A stretch of 64,000 bases of DNA from DATFVJ01 sp963727015 (lineage in GTDB: Bacteria > Actinomycetota > Actinomycetes > Streptosporangiales > Streptosporangiaceae). This document shows positions 17,602-27,177 of the stretch, in pieces. A program made the position numbers and the translations under genes. Below the pieces are notes generated by a model. It was not told the origin of the DNA, made no database searches, and saw only the letters and a list, made by a program, of their open reading frames with translations. The stretch is from the NCBI GenBank assembly GCA_963727015.1, contig CAVSEV010000011.1:682001-746000 (forward strand), read 5' to 3'. Every line of letters begins with the position of its first letter. Position 1 is the first letter of the stretch.

Positions 17602-19272
17602 CTAAGGCCTCCGGGGCAGCAGGGTGCGCAAATGCCGGACGGCGGGTGAGCCATGGGCAAGCATCGTGTCGTGCAACTGCCGCTCCGGCCATTCAGGATG
17701 AGCCGCGCGCAGTTCCGCGACGAGGTCGTTAACTTCCGTGAACCCGACGTAGTAAGTCGAGAGCTGCGTCGAGGTCAGCTGCGCCCGGCGCCACTTTCCG
17801 GCCGCCTCTCCCTCTTCTTGGTGCCCACGGCCGGTCATGAGCGCCATCGCCTCGGTCTCGGTCATGCCGTCGCAGTGCACCCGGGCATCGAGAATGGTGT
17901 TAATGATCATCCGGAGCTGCATTTTCAGCTGCTGCATGCGGATGGCGTCCGGGTTCCCCTCACCGGGGTAACCATGCGAGGCCATCAGCTGTTCTGCGAA
18001 GACGGCCCAGCCCTCCACGAACGAGCCTGACCGCAGCGCCGCGCGCACGGGCGTGTCACCCGCGAACCGCCGCGAGTGCTGTAGCTGCAGCACATGCCCG
18101 GGCATTCCCTCGTGGATCATGAGGTTGTGCACCATGTGCCTGTTGTACTCACGGTAGAAGGAGCCCACCCGTTCCTGCGTCCAGTCCTGCGGAGCCGGTG
18201 ACACGGCCACGAACGCCGGGCCGAGCCGGCCTCGAGCGGGCCTGGCGCATCGCAGTAGGCGACGGCGACGCCGCGGTCGATCTCCGGCATCTCGATCACT
18301 TCGACGGGGTCGTCATAAGTGGTCACTAGATCGTGGTCGTGCACGAACTGCGCGCTGCTCGTCGAAGGCGCACCGCACCACGTCGAGGATCGTGGTGTCA
18401 TCAGGCGCGTCGGCAGCGAGCGAATCGAGCACCCGCCGGACGAGGCCCGCCGTCCGCGGGCCGTCCTTTGCCAGCCGCGCGGCCGCGTCGGTGATCTGGG
18501 CGGTGACGCGCTCCAGATCGGACTCGGCCCGCGACACGATCTCACCTGCGCCCGACTCGGCGTCGAGGGTGAGGCGCAGCTTGCGGGCGAACAACTCCGC
18601 TCCGATCCGTGGGTCGCGGAAGTCATGATCCCGCTCGCCGTCCGCAAGCCGCTGTTCCAGCCATCGGCGATGTTCGTCGATCGCCTGCGCGGCCGCTAGG
18701 CGCTCCGCTAGCACCTCGTCGCGCGGCGCAGAGGGGTCCATCAGCACCTTGTCGAGTTCCGCGCCGATCAGCCGGGCTGTCCCGCCGAACTGGCCGATTG
18801 CAGTCTCAATGTGCACCCGCGGCATCGGCCCCGCCACGGCGCGGGCGGCCGCGAGCGCTTCGGGAACAGCGGCCAGGCGCCGTGCCACGCAGCGCAGCCG
18901 TTCAGTAAGGGGGGCGAAATCACGTGCGATCAGCAGATAGATCGCGCGGCCCGGGTTGGCGATAAGCGGGTTCCACTCATGTTCGCGCAACTCGCCCATG
19001 GTGAAGCGGATCAAGCTGAGCCTGTTCGCGAGGATCTGCGCATCGATCCTGTTCTGGGGTGAAAGGCGGCCGGGGTCGATACCCGTCAGGTCGTCGAGTC
19101 TCTCGCCGTACCACCGGATCGAATCCTCGTGGTAGCGGGCCGTGCCCACGGTCAGCCTGTCGTCGTAGCGGTGGTCACCGAGCACGGTGGCCAGTTCAGG
19201 ACGGCGTTCGAGCATGCCGTCCAGAGTGGCCTGCGCGGCGGACACGAACATTTCGTCAGCGGATTCCGGCAT
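17602..19272 (-). pseudogene. DUF885 (putative zinc peptidase-like) gene broken by two frameshifts
   Basis: The N-terminal frame (19272 down to about 18370) encodes MLERRPELATVLGDHRYDDRL and a long helical region typical of DUF885. Near 18360 the homology moves to another frame (FVHDHDLVTTYDDPVEVIEMPE ... YCDAPGPLEA), and near 18215 to a third (DWTQERVGSFYREYNRHM ... IHEGMPGHVLQLQHS ... GSFVEGWAVFAEQL). The HEGMPGH motif, a probable metal site, is intact. Without the two indels the product would be a full-length protein of about 555 residues. Both halves look well preserved, so recent mutation or assembly error are both possible. Confidence 0.8.
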
Positions 19273-19383
19273 GAACCGACTCTAAGTGACTGTTTGCCAA
19301 GCAAGTGATCGCGAGCCGCGGCGGCCGCGACGGCCGGCCCCCGCGGCACGCTAACCTGCGGAACGCGACGACAGGAGGCATCG

Positions 19384-19800
19384 ATGCTGTTCGGCGAGGA
19401 ACACGTCAGGCGCTATGAGGAAACCGACGGCGCCGAGGGTCACGAATGGCAAGGCACGACGGTTCTCATCCTGACCACGACGGGCCGCCGGACGGGCAAG
19501 CCACGCGCGACCCCGCTCATCTACCGCAAGCACGGCGGCGACTACCTGGTGGTCGCGTCCAGGGGCGGCGCGGACTCCCACCCCTCCTGGTACCTGAACC
19601 TGCAGGCGAACCCGGAGGTTGGCGTCCAGGTGCTCGGTGACAAGTTCACCGCCCGCGCCCGCACCGCGCAACCTGCGGAAAAGCAGGAAATGTGGCGTGA
19701 GATGGCAGCCACCTGGCCGGCCTACGACGACTACCAGCGCAAGACACGCAGGGACATCCCTGTGGTTGTGCTCGAACGGGCGGACAGCCAGGGCGGCTGA
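19384..19800 (+). CDS. Deazaflavin (F420)-dependent nitroreductase family protein
   Basis: This 138-residue paralog of the protein at 2436-2852 has GTTVLILTTTGRRTGKPRATPLIY, YLVVASRGGADSHPSWYLNLQANPEV and YDDYQRKTRRDIPVVVLER. The TTGRRTG and HPSWYLNL motifs mark the split-barrel F420 family. The ATG follows AGGAGG at 5 bases, an unusually strong site for this window. Substrate is unknown. It is divergent from the DUF885 gene. Confidence 0.88.
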   Translation: MLFGEEHVRRYEETDGAEGHEWQGTTVLILTTTGRRTGKPRATPLIYRKHGGDYLVVASRGGADSHPSWYLNLQANPEVGVQVLGDKFTARARTAQPAEKQEMWREMAATWPAYDDYQRKTRRDIPVVVLERADSQGG

Positions 19801-19897
19801 GCGCACCGCGGGCCGCGGCCAAGCTCGGCTCGGGCGGATCAAGCGCCGTATCCGCGGGCCCGGGCGAGCGCGGCGGGCGGCAGGCCCGCGGAGCTTC

Positions 19898-19965
19898 CGC
19901 GGCTGGGTGGTGCGGCTGGGCGGTGCGCGGCTGGGCGGTCCGCGGCTGGGCGGTCCGCGGCTGAG
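19898..19965. repeat. 15-bp GC-rich tandem repeat
   Basis: The unit cgcggctgggcggtc repeats about 4.5 times (one copy 13 bp), lying between the convergent reductase and MTH1187-type genes. It has no ribosome binding site and is probably non-coding. Confidence 0.7.
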
Positions 19966-20054
19966 CCGTCAGCGGTCCAGGTCTTCTGGCCAGCATGCCG
20001 TCCCACCGGCTCCGTCAGGACGTGGTGCCCGCGGGATGGTCGCTGCCAGGTCCG

Positions 20055-20348
20055 TCACTCTCGCAGCAGGCGCTCCACCGATTCGACCTTGGCCGTCAGA
20101 GCCCCGCTGGCCCCCGGCCTCAGGTCGGCCTTGAGCACGAGCGACACCCGCGGGACGTTCGCGGCGACGGCGTCCACCGCCTCCTTGACCACGTCCATCA
20201 CCTCGTCCCAGTCGCCCTCGACCGTGGTGAACATGGCATCGGTCCGGTTCGGCAGGCCGCTCGCCCTGACGATCTTGACCGCCTCGGCCACGTATTCGGC
20301 TACGCCTTCCCCCACGCCGAGCGGTGTGATCGAGAACGCGACGAGCAT
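20055..20348 (-). CDS. MTH1187/YkoF-type thiamine-binding family protein
   Basis: This 97-residue protein begins MLVAFSITPLGVGEGVAEYVAEAVKIVRASGL and continues AMFTTVEGDWDEVMDVVKEAVDAV and VSLVLKADLRPG, the pattern of the DUF77/MTH1187 ferredoxin-like fold. Structures in the family are tetramers that bind small cationic ligands, in some members thiamine or hydroxymethylpyrimidine. The role here is not certain. The ATG has GGAGG upstream. No thiamine pathway genes are nearby. Confidence 0.82.
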   Translation of the reverse strand: MLVAFSITPLGVGEGVAEYVAEAVKIVRASGLPNRTDAMFTTVEGDWDEVMDVVKEAVDAVAANVPRVSLVLKADLRPGASGALTAKVESVERLLRE

Positions 20349-20497
20349 CAGCAGCCTCCGTGCCTATCATGCGGGCGGTCGTGCCAAGGCTATTCGCCGC
20401 AAGGAATCCTGCGCGCCAGCCATACCGTCACTAGCGAGCGCGACGGCAGGGCAATCCGCTGCCAGCTCGCGGAGAGATGATAGCGGCAGGTATGTGG

Positions 20498-23400
20498 TCA
20501 ACGTTCGGCAGGTGCGGACGCCAGCAGCCCCTGCCGGTGCGCGACGGCTGCCGCCTCGGTCCGGCTGGCGGCACCGAGCTTGGCCAGGATGTTCGAGACA
20601 TGCACGCTGGCCGTCTTCGGCGCGATATACAGCGTCGCGGCGATTTCCCTGTTGCTCTTGCCCTCGGCGAGCAGTCGCAGCACCTCATGCTCACGTGCGG
20701 TCAGGGCGGTGAGTGCGCCGCTCGGCTGACCGGCAATGGAGGCGCCGCCGGTGGGCCCGAGCCTGGCCCTGCGGGCGAGCGTGTCAAGCGCGGCACGCAG
20801 GGGCTTGGCACCCAGCCGGTCGGCCGCCTCCACAGCCTGCCGCCATTGCTCCTGCGCCTCGTCACGGCGGCCAGGCTTCCGCGAGCGCTTCAGCGAGCCG
20901 CCAGCGGGTCCTGGCTGCCTCGTAGACGAACGCCGGGCTGAACACGTCGAGCACTTCCTGCCACGCCGCGGGGTCGTTGTCGCCCTGGGCGCGGCGCCAG
21001 TCGGCCTCGGCGCGGGCGAGCCAGCCCCTGCCGTCGACGCCGAGCACGAACTTCGGCCTGCGACGGTAGGCGGCGGACTCACGCGCGGCCTCGATCAGCG
21101 TGCGCGCCTCGTCGACCGCGGCTCGCGCGCCGTCGTGGTCGCCGCCCGCGCGGGCATGGCCGGCTCGGTCGGCGCAGGCAGCCACGCCAACCGCGGCCAC
21201 CCTGATGATCGGCGGCCCGTAGCCGCCAAGATCCTCGAGCTGGACCTTGATTGTCGCCGCGACCTCGGCGAGCGCCGTGGCGGTATCTCCCTGCCACAGC
21301 GCGTGCTCGGCGAGCAGTCCGCGCGCGATATACGCGACGAACCGGCCCGTCCGCCAGAACGGCACCATCCAGACGCGCCGCTCGTCCACCACGGGGTTGC
21401 CGCGGGCCACGTCCACGAAGAGCGCCATCGCGGACAGTTGCGCCTCCGGCTGGGTCGCGACCCGGGCTCCGAAGCCGTCTGCGAGCTCCTGCGCGTGATC
21501 CCAGCTGCCCTCGTTGTAGTGAACCAGGTAGTGCAGATCCTGCAGGTCGAGGCCATAGGGTGCCAAGCTGAGCCCAGTCTCACTAGCCCTGCGGACACCC
21601 TCGTGCGCCGTCCTGCTCGCATCCCGAAGATCGCCTCGTTCAAGCTGTACCCGTGCCAGCTGGTAGGCGGCACGAAGCTCCACACCGAGGACCCGGGCTT
21701 CACTGGCTTGCCCATGGGCGAGGGTCAACAGGTCGATCGCCTCTTGGCTCTGCCCGTTCCGCTCGGCGAGCAGGCCCAGGGTCACCAGCGCGTCGGCCTC
21801 GGCCCACGGGGCGGCTGCGGCACGTGCCGCCGCCCGCGCCTGCTCCGCCCGGCGGCGCACCTGTTCCTCCGCGTCTGCGCCCGGTGGATCGTCTGCCGCG
21901 TAAAGCAGGGTCTGCGCGTACGTGGCGAGCGCGCGCGCATGCTGCCAGGTTGGCGGATCCTCAGGTAGCGCACTTGCGGCGGCGCGCGCGGCGGCGACGG
22001 CGTCAGGGAAGTCGCCGGTTTCGAGCAGGAAGTACGCGAGCCGCTCACCAGCCCTGCTCGCCAGCAACGGATCTTTGCCAGGGTCCAGAAAGCCATGCAG
22101 CCGCCTGAGCTGCTGTACCGCGCGCGAGACGTCACCGCTGGCGGCGGCGTTGCTCGCCGAGCGCATCGCCAACGTGCCGCGCTCTAGCTCAGCCAGCTTC
22201 TCCGGCTCACTCACCCGATCCCACAACGAGAGTGCCTGGTCGTAGTGCCGGTGCGCCTCGGCAGGTGCGGCGAGCCGTTCAGCCTCCTGGCCGGCCCGGA
22301 CGGACGCCGCGAAAGCCCCAGGGATGTCGTGGCTCGCCAGGCAGTGGTGCGCAAGTTCGGCGGCCCTTCCTGGCATCGGGGTGTCCCAGCGCCCCTCAGC
22401 GAGCAGGGCAGCAAGCGACGCGTGCAACCGGGTCCGCTCACCGGGCAGCAGATCCGCGTACACGGCCTCGCGCAGCAGTGCGTGCCGGAACGCGTAACCC
22501 TCCGCACCGTCAGGTCCCAGAAGCTGCTGCGCCACCGCCTCCCTGACCGCGTCCTCATATGCGGCGGCCGGCAGGCCCGACACCTCGCGGACCAGTTCGT
22601 CGTCAGCCCGGCGGCCGGCCACCGCGGCGATCCGCAGCACCTGCTGCGCGGTGTCCGAGAGCCGCTCGACCCGGCCAAGCAGCAGTGCGGCCAGCCCGGC
22701 GGGCAGCGCCTCACCGTCGGCGGAGGCGGAAAGCAACTCCTCCGCGTAGTAGGCATTGCCTTCAGCACGGGCGACGATGCCGTTGAGGGTCACCGCATCC
22801 AGCCGCACCTTGCCGCCTGCGAGCGCGGTCAGGTGCTCGGCCATCGCGGAGGGGTTCAGCGGCCCAAGTTCGACCAGGCTCACCCCGGGCAAGCGAAGCA
22901 ACTCGGCGACGACCGGGCGGAGCGGATGGCGGCGGTGCAAGTCATCAGACCTGTATGTGCCGACGAGCGCGATCCGCTCCCTGTGCAGCACGCGACTGAG
23001 GAACGTCACAAGATCACGAGTCGATCTGTCGGCCCAGTGCAGGTCCTCGAGCACGAGCAGCACGGGCGCGGCCTCCGCGAGCTCCGCGAGCAAGCCGAGC
23101 ACGGCGCCGAACAGCTGCTGCCGCGCGAGCCCGGAGCCGTCGCCGTCAGCGGGTTCGCCGGAGCCCTGGTCGGGCAGCAGCCGCCCGAGCACGGGGCGGC
23201 TCGCCAGCGCGTCAAGCAACGGCGCGACGGCGGCATTGCCCGATGGGGCGTGCGTCGCGTCGCGCAGTGCGTCGGCGAGCGGCAGGTAGGGAACGCTATC
23301 ACCGACCTCCGCGCAGCGGCCGGACAGCACAGTGAAGCCGCGCTCGCCTGCCAGCTTGGCGAGCTCGGCCACCAGCCGTGTCTTGCCCACCCCCGCGTCA

Positions 23401-23516
23401 CCGCTGACAAGTGCGACAACGGCCTGCCGAGACGAGGCCTCATCGAGCCTCGCGAGCAGGCGGGCGAGCTCACCGGCCCTGCCCACCAGCTGTCCATGCG
23501 AGGTCTGCGGCAACAT
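20498..23516 (-). pseudogene. LuxR-family LAL regulator (AAA-TPR-HTH), frameshifted near the C terminus
   Basis: The long frame encodes an N-terminal AAA ATPase (LVGRAGELARLL; Walker A GDAGVGKTRLV; Walker B VLLVLEDLHWAD) and a helical TPR-like middle of about 550 residues. It then stops at 20862. The C-terminal LuxR helix-turn-helix (LTAREHEVLRLLAEGKSNREIAATLYI, KTASVHVSNILAKLG) lies in a neighbouring frame ending at 20498. Joining ALAEA to GRRDEAQEQWRQAVEAADRLG across one indel near 20872 restores a protein of normal LAL length. The ATG at 23516 was chosen because homology starts there; the frame is open to 23744 through a GPAPP repeat. Confidence 0.8.
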
Positions 23517-23558
23517 ATCGCCGAGTATCCCACCGGCCTCTGACAATTCCGGCCGCAC

Positions 23559-23690
23559 CGGTCCGGGCGGTGCCGGTCCGGGCGGTGCCGGTCCGGGCGG
23601 TGCCGGTCCGGGCGGTGCCGGTCCGGGCGGTGCCGGTCCGGGCGGTGCCGGTCCGGGCGGTGCAGGTCCGGGCGGTGCAGGTCCGGGCGG
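23559..23690. repeat. 15-bp tandem repeat upstream of the LAL gene
   Basis: About nine copies of ggtccgggcggtgcc lie immediately upstream of the LAL regulator start. Two copies near the right end carry an A in place of a C. Read on the minus strand in frame with the regulator, each unit encodes Gly-Pro-Ala-Pro-Pro. Whether it is translated depends on whether a start at 23744 is used. Confidence 0.9.
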
Positions 23691-23780
23691 TTTCACCCGG
23701 CGGTTAGCCCGCCGAAACGCCAGCGTCCTTTCCTGGCGGCACACGCAGCCGGGTGCACCTATCCGCGCCCGCGCGGGTAG

Positions 23781-24635
23781 TCACCCTGTCTTAGCGATGG
23801 CGGCGACCTCGTCCCTGCTCAGCTCGATCGAGGTGGCCGCGATGTTCGCCTCGACGTGCTCGGCCGATCCGGAGCCAGGGATGGGCAGGATCCGCGGCGA
23901 CCTGGCCAGTAGCCAGGCAAGCACGATCTGGCGGGGGCTAACGCCGTGCCGCCCTGCGGCCTCCGCGACGGCGCGGCTCTGGCCGGAGTCCTGAATTGGC
24001 GCCCAGGGCAGGAACACGAGCGATTCCTGCTCGCACAGGTCCACCATCGGCTCCGAGGACCGGTCGGCCACGTTATAGCGGTTCTGCACTGACACGATAG
24101 GCGTGATCTGCTCCGCCTCCCTGAACTGTTCCGCCGACACATTAGAGACCCCGAGGTGGCGGATCTTCCCTTCGGCCTTCAGTTGCGCGAGCGCGCCGAT
24201 CGACTCGGCCAAAGGCACCTTCGGATCCGGCCGGTGGAACTGATACAGCGGAATCTGGTCGAGCTTAAGCCGCCGCAGGCTGCCCTCGCAGGCCCGCCGG
24301 AGATGCTCGGGCGTGCCGTCGGGCACCCAGCGCCCTGGACCTGGTCGGAGCAGGCCACCCTTGGTCGCGATAACGAGGTCGCCGGGATACGGAGATAGCG
24401 TCTCGGCGATCAGCGTCTCGCTGACGTCGGGGCCGTAGGAGTCGGCGGTGTCGATGAAGTTGACGTCGAGTTCCACCGCCCGCCGGAGCGCGGCCTTCGC
24501 CCTTTCCCTGTCCGGCGGGGCGCCCCAGATTCCCGGGCCGGTGATCCGCATCGAACCGAAACCGACCCGGTTCACGGTCAGATCGCCGCCAACATCGATG
24601 GTGCCCGCCGCCGTCGCCGTGGGCCGACTGGTCAT
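23781..24635 (-). CDS. Aldo/keto reductase
   Basis: This 284-residue TIM-barrel oxidoreductase has VNRVGFGSMRITG, NFIDTADSYGPDVSETLIAE (catalytic Asp and Tyr), LVIATKGGLLRPG (catalytic Lys), PLYQFHRPDPKVP (His), VQNRYNVADRSSE and the C-terminal IPGSGSAEHVEANIAAT that binds the NADPH phosphate. The ATG at 24635 has GAGGAGG 6-7 bases upstream, which rules out the longer frame. Family members reduce carbonyls with NADPH; this one resembles general-purpose YdbC/IolS-type reductases. No operon partner is seen. Confidence 0.92.
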   Translation of the reverse strand: MTSRPTATAAGTIDVGGDLTVNRVGFGSMRITGPGIWGAPPDRERAKAALRRAVELDVNFIDTADSYGPDVSETLIAETLSPYPGDLVIATKGGLLRPGPGRWVPDGTPEHLRRACEGSLRRLKLDQIPLYQFHRPDPKVPLAESIGALAQLKAEGKIRHLGVSNVSAEQFREAEQITPIVSVQNRYNVADRSSEPMVDLCEQESLVFLPWAPIQDSGQSRAVAEAAGRHGVSPRQIVLAWLLARSPRILPIPGSGSAEHVEANIAATSIELSRDEVAAIAKTG

Positions 24636-24828
24636 GGATACCTCCTCGTGGTCTCCGCCATGGCCACTAGCCTCGCAGCAGCCCGCTACAGGCCCGCGGC
24701 GGGGCAGGGCGGACCCAGCGAGCAGCAGAGCAGCAAGCCAGCAAGTGGGCAAGCAACCAGGGAAGCGGCAACCCAGCGAGCCCGGCCAGCGCCGTTACCC
24801 GGACGGCGCCGCAAGCCGCCCTAATGGG

Positions 24829-26166
24829 TTGAATACCGGCAAAAATTTAGGGCCGAGGTTCGCCGCGCAAGGGTCCTGGCCTTGGTACCAGGGCGGGGAC
24901 GATGACGATCTGATCGAGACCTGGCAGCACCTGCCCGGGCCAGATGGTGCCGCCCAGGGCGCCGCGATCAGCAGACAGCGATTGGCCCGACCGCACCGCG
25001 GCCAGGGCGCCCGGCAGGCACAACGCGCCCGGCAGGCACAACCAGGGCAGCCAGGCCCGGGCCATGGCGGGTCGCCGGGAAACGGAAGGCCGCCTGCGGC
25101 CCGTCAACTGGCGGCACCGCAGCGTCGGCGCCGGTGCGGCCGGCAGCCACGACCCGGTCCAGGAAGCGCCCAGCGGGCAGGCAGGTGGCATTGGTGGCTG
25201 CTTGCGGTCGCCGTGGTCCTCGCGGCCTTTTCCGCCGTCGCCCCGGGCCTGGGGCATGGGCGGCCAGTTCGACAACACGCCCAAAGCCACATGGCCGTCA
25301 GGCCCGCGGTTGTCCCTGCTGCGGCCGCCGCGGCCTCGGCCATTCGCCTGCTCGCGGCGCGGTGGATCGCCAAGCAGGTCAGCCCGGGTGCGATCGTGGC
25401 CTGCGATCCCGCAATGTCAGCGATCCTCGAGGCATACGGGCTGCCCGCTGGAGACAACTTAGTACTACGGCAGGGTTCGCCGGATCCGCTCGGCTCCGAT
25501 GTGGTCGTGGCGACGACAGCGGTGCGGGATCAGTTCGGCAGCAGGCTGAGCGAGGTGTATGCGCCCGACGTCGTTGCGAGCTTTGGTTCGGGAAACTCGC
25601 GGATAGATATCCGGGCTGTCGCGCCGGACGGCTCCGCCGCCTATCGCTCCGCGCTCAGCGCGGACCTGGTGGCGCGCAGGGTCGCGGCAGCGCAACTCCT
25701 GCTGAACAACCGGATCAGCGTCACCGCAATGGCGCGCAGCCAACTGGCCGGGGGTGAACCCGACTCACGGCTCCTGATCACGCTTGCCGCACTTGCCGCC
25801 GTCCATCCTGTGCACATCGCGCGATTCGGCGACTCCGGTCAGGGTGCGAGCCCGAGCATGCCGTTGCGGTCGGTCACCCTGGCCGTGGGCGGTCCGGCGG
25901 CGAGCGGTCCCGCGGCGAGCGGTCCCGCGGCGAGCGGTCCCGCGGCGAGCGGTCCCGAAGGGGCCGGCGGTGCGGGTTACCTGCCACGCGTGCTCGCTTT
26001 CCTGCGGGCTCAGCGCCCGCCGTTCCTTCCCGCAAGCGCGCAGATCGCCAGGCCTGCGGCCGGGCAGCCGACGCTGCGCGTCGAGTTCGCCGCACCGAGT
26101 CCGCTCGGGCTGCTTGGCACGCATGACTTCGTCATCAAAGTAATGCGACCGCACAACAAACCCTGA
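24829..26166 (+). CDS. Membrane-anchored protein of unknown function, first gene of a sortase operon
   Basis: The frame holds a Gln/Arg/Pro-rich cytoplasmic region, one membrane helix (WWLLAVAVVLAAFSAVAPGL) and an extracellular domain of about 280 residues. That domain includes IAKQVSPGAIVACDPAMSAILEAYGLP and LGSDVVVATTAVRDQF and is interrupted by a GPAAS repeat (25895-25953). I do not recognise a family. The region looks like an outward ligand-binding or sugar-associated domain, but that is a guess. The start is unclear: the frame is open far upstream, with a GTG at 24745 and a TTG at 24829, neither with a good ribosome site. It precedes the DUF4397 gene by 43 bp and likely shares its transcript. 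Confidence 0.55.
   Translation: MNTGKNLGPRFAAQGSWPWYQGGDDDDLIETWQHLPGPDGAAQGAAISRQRLARPHRGQGARQAQRARQAQPGQPGPGHGGSPGNGRPPAARQLAAPQRRRRCGRQPRPGPGSAQRAGRWHWWLLAVAVVLAAFSAVAPGLGHGRPVRQHAQSHMAVRPAVVPAAAAAASAIRLLAARWIAKQVSPGAIVACDPAMSAILEAYGLPAGDNLVLRQGSPDPLGSDVVVATTAVRDQFGSRLSEVYAPDVVASFGSGNSRIDIRAVAPDGSAAYRSALSADLVARRVAAAQLLLNNRISVTAMARSQLAGGEPDSRLLITLAALAAVHPVHIARFGDSGQGASPSMPLRSVTLAVGGPAASGPAASGPAASGPAASGPEGAGGAGYLPRVLAFLRAQRPPFLPASAQIARPAAGQPTLRVEFAAPSPLGLLGTHDFVIKVMRPHNKP
25895..25953. repeat. 15-bp in-frame tandem repeat (GPAAS)
   Basis: About four copies of ggtcccgcggcgagc encode Gly-Pro-Ala-Ala-Ser repeats inside the extracellular part of the membrane-anchored protein. They probably form a flexible linker. 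Confidence 0.8.
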
Positions 26167-26209
26167 CCAGGGTTATGCAGACCCGTCCTCGCGTGAGAAA
26201 TGAGCCAAA

Positions 26210-27176
26210 ATGACAATGCCTCCAAGGCGGCCGGGCCCGTTCCTGCTCATGATTACCTGCGCGTTCTCACTCGCTCTTTTCGCATCCGCCCTTTCCGCGT
26301 CCGCCGCTTCCGCATCGCGAGCGGCGCCCGCGGCTGCGGCCCGGGTGCGTCCGGCGCGTGGCACTGGCTGGCTCAGGCTGGCCCACCTGTCGCCGAACAC
26401 GCCCCCGGTCGACGTCTACCTTTATTCGTTCGGCGATCCAGCCGCTCATGCCGTGCTGAGGCACGTCAGTTACGGCACCGTATCGCCCTACCTGCCCGTC
26501 GCGAGTGGCGGGTACACCGTCGCCATGCGCTCGGTCGGCAGCCGTGCCACCTCGCCGCCCGTTCTGTCCACCAGCGTGCAGGTGGCTGCCGGGAGCGCCT
26601 ACACCGTCGCGGGCATGGGCCCGCTGGCTGGGCTGCGGCTTGAGGTGTTCGAGGACGCCTTGACCACGCCGCGCGGCATGGCCCTCGTTCGAGTGATCCA
26701 GGCGTCACTGCGACAGCACCAGGTTACGTCGAGCCTCGGTACCGACGTCGTCGCACGCAAGCAGGCATTCGCAACGGTGACCTCATACCAGGCGATATCG
26801 CCCGGCACCTGGGCCGTGCAAGTATCCGCACCGAGCGCGCGCGTGGCGGAAGGTCGACCTGTCCGCCGGCACCATCCACACGCTGCTCGTGCTCGACAGC
26901 TCGCGCGGCCTGAAGATCACGGACCTGGAAGATGCGGCTGGCAGCCGGGTGGTCCCCGCGGCGGCACCCGCCACCGGGCTGGGCGGCACGGCACCGCATC
27001 GGGGCTCATCGCCCGTACCGTGGCTGGTGACGGTGACTGCCGGGCTGCTTGTCACCCTGGCGGGCGTCCGCCGGGCCCCGCGGCTTCCCTGGTCTGACTG
27101 GTCTTGCCGATCGCATCCTGTTCGCAGGCCGGGCCGGCCTCGCCCGGCCCGTGACGGTGCTATCCGGCTGCCGTGA
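26210..27176 (+). pseudogene. DUF4397 surface protein with frameshift in a GC run
   Basis: The N terminus has a signal peptide (FLLMITCAFSLALFASALSASAASAS). A DUF4397 domain follows: GWLRLAHLSPNTPPVDVYLY, VSYGTVSPYLPVASGGYTVAM and SAYTVAGMGPLAGLRLEVFED. Near 26845, within gagcgcgcgcgtgg, the sense jumps frame and continues as WRKVDLSAGTIHTLLVLDSSRGLKITDLEDAAGSR. A C-terminal membrane helix (VPWLVTVTAGLLVTLAGV) and a stop at 27176 follow. Removing or adding one base in the GC run would restore a protein of about 320 residues. DUF4397 proteins are often encoded next to class F sortases in actinobacteria, as here. Confidence 0.75.
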
Positions 27177-27177
27177 C

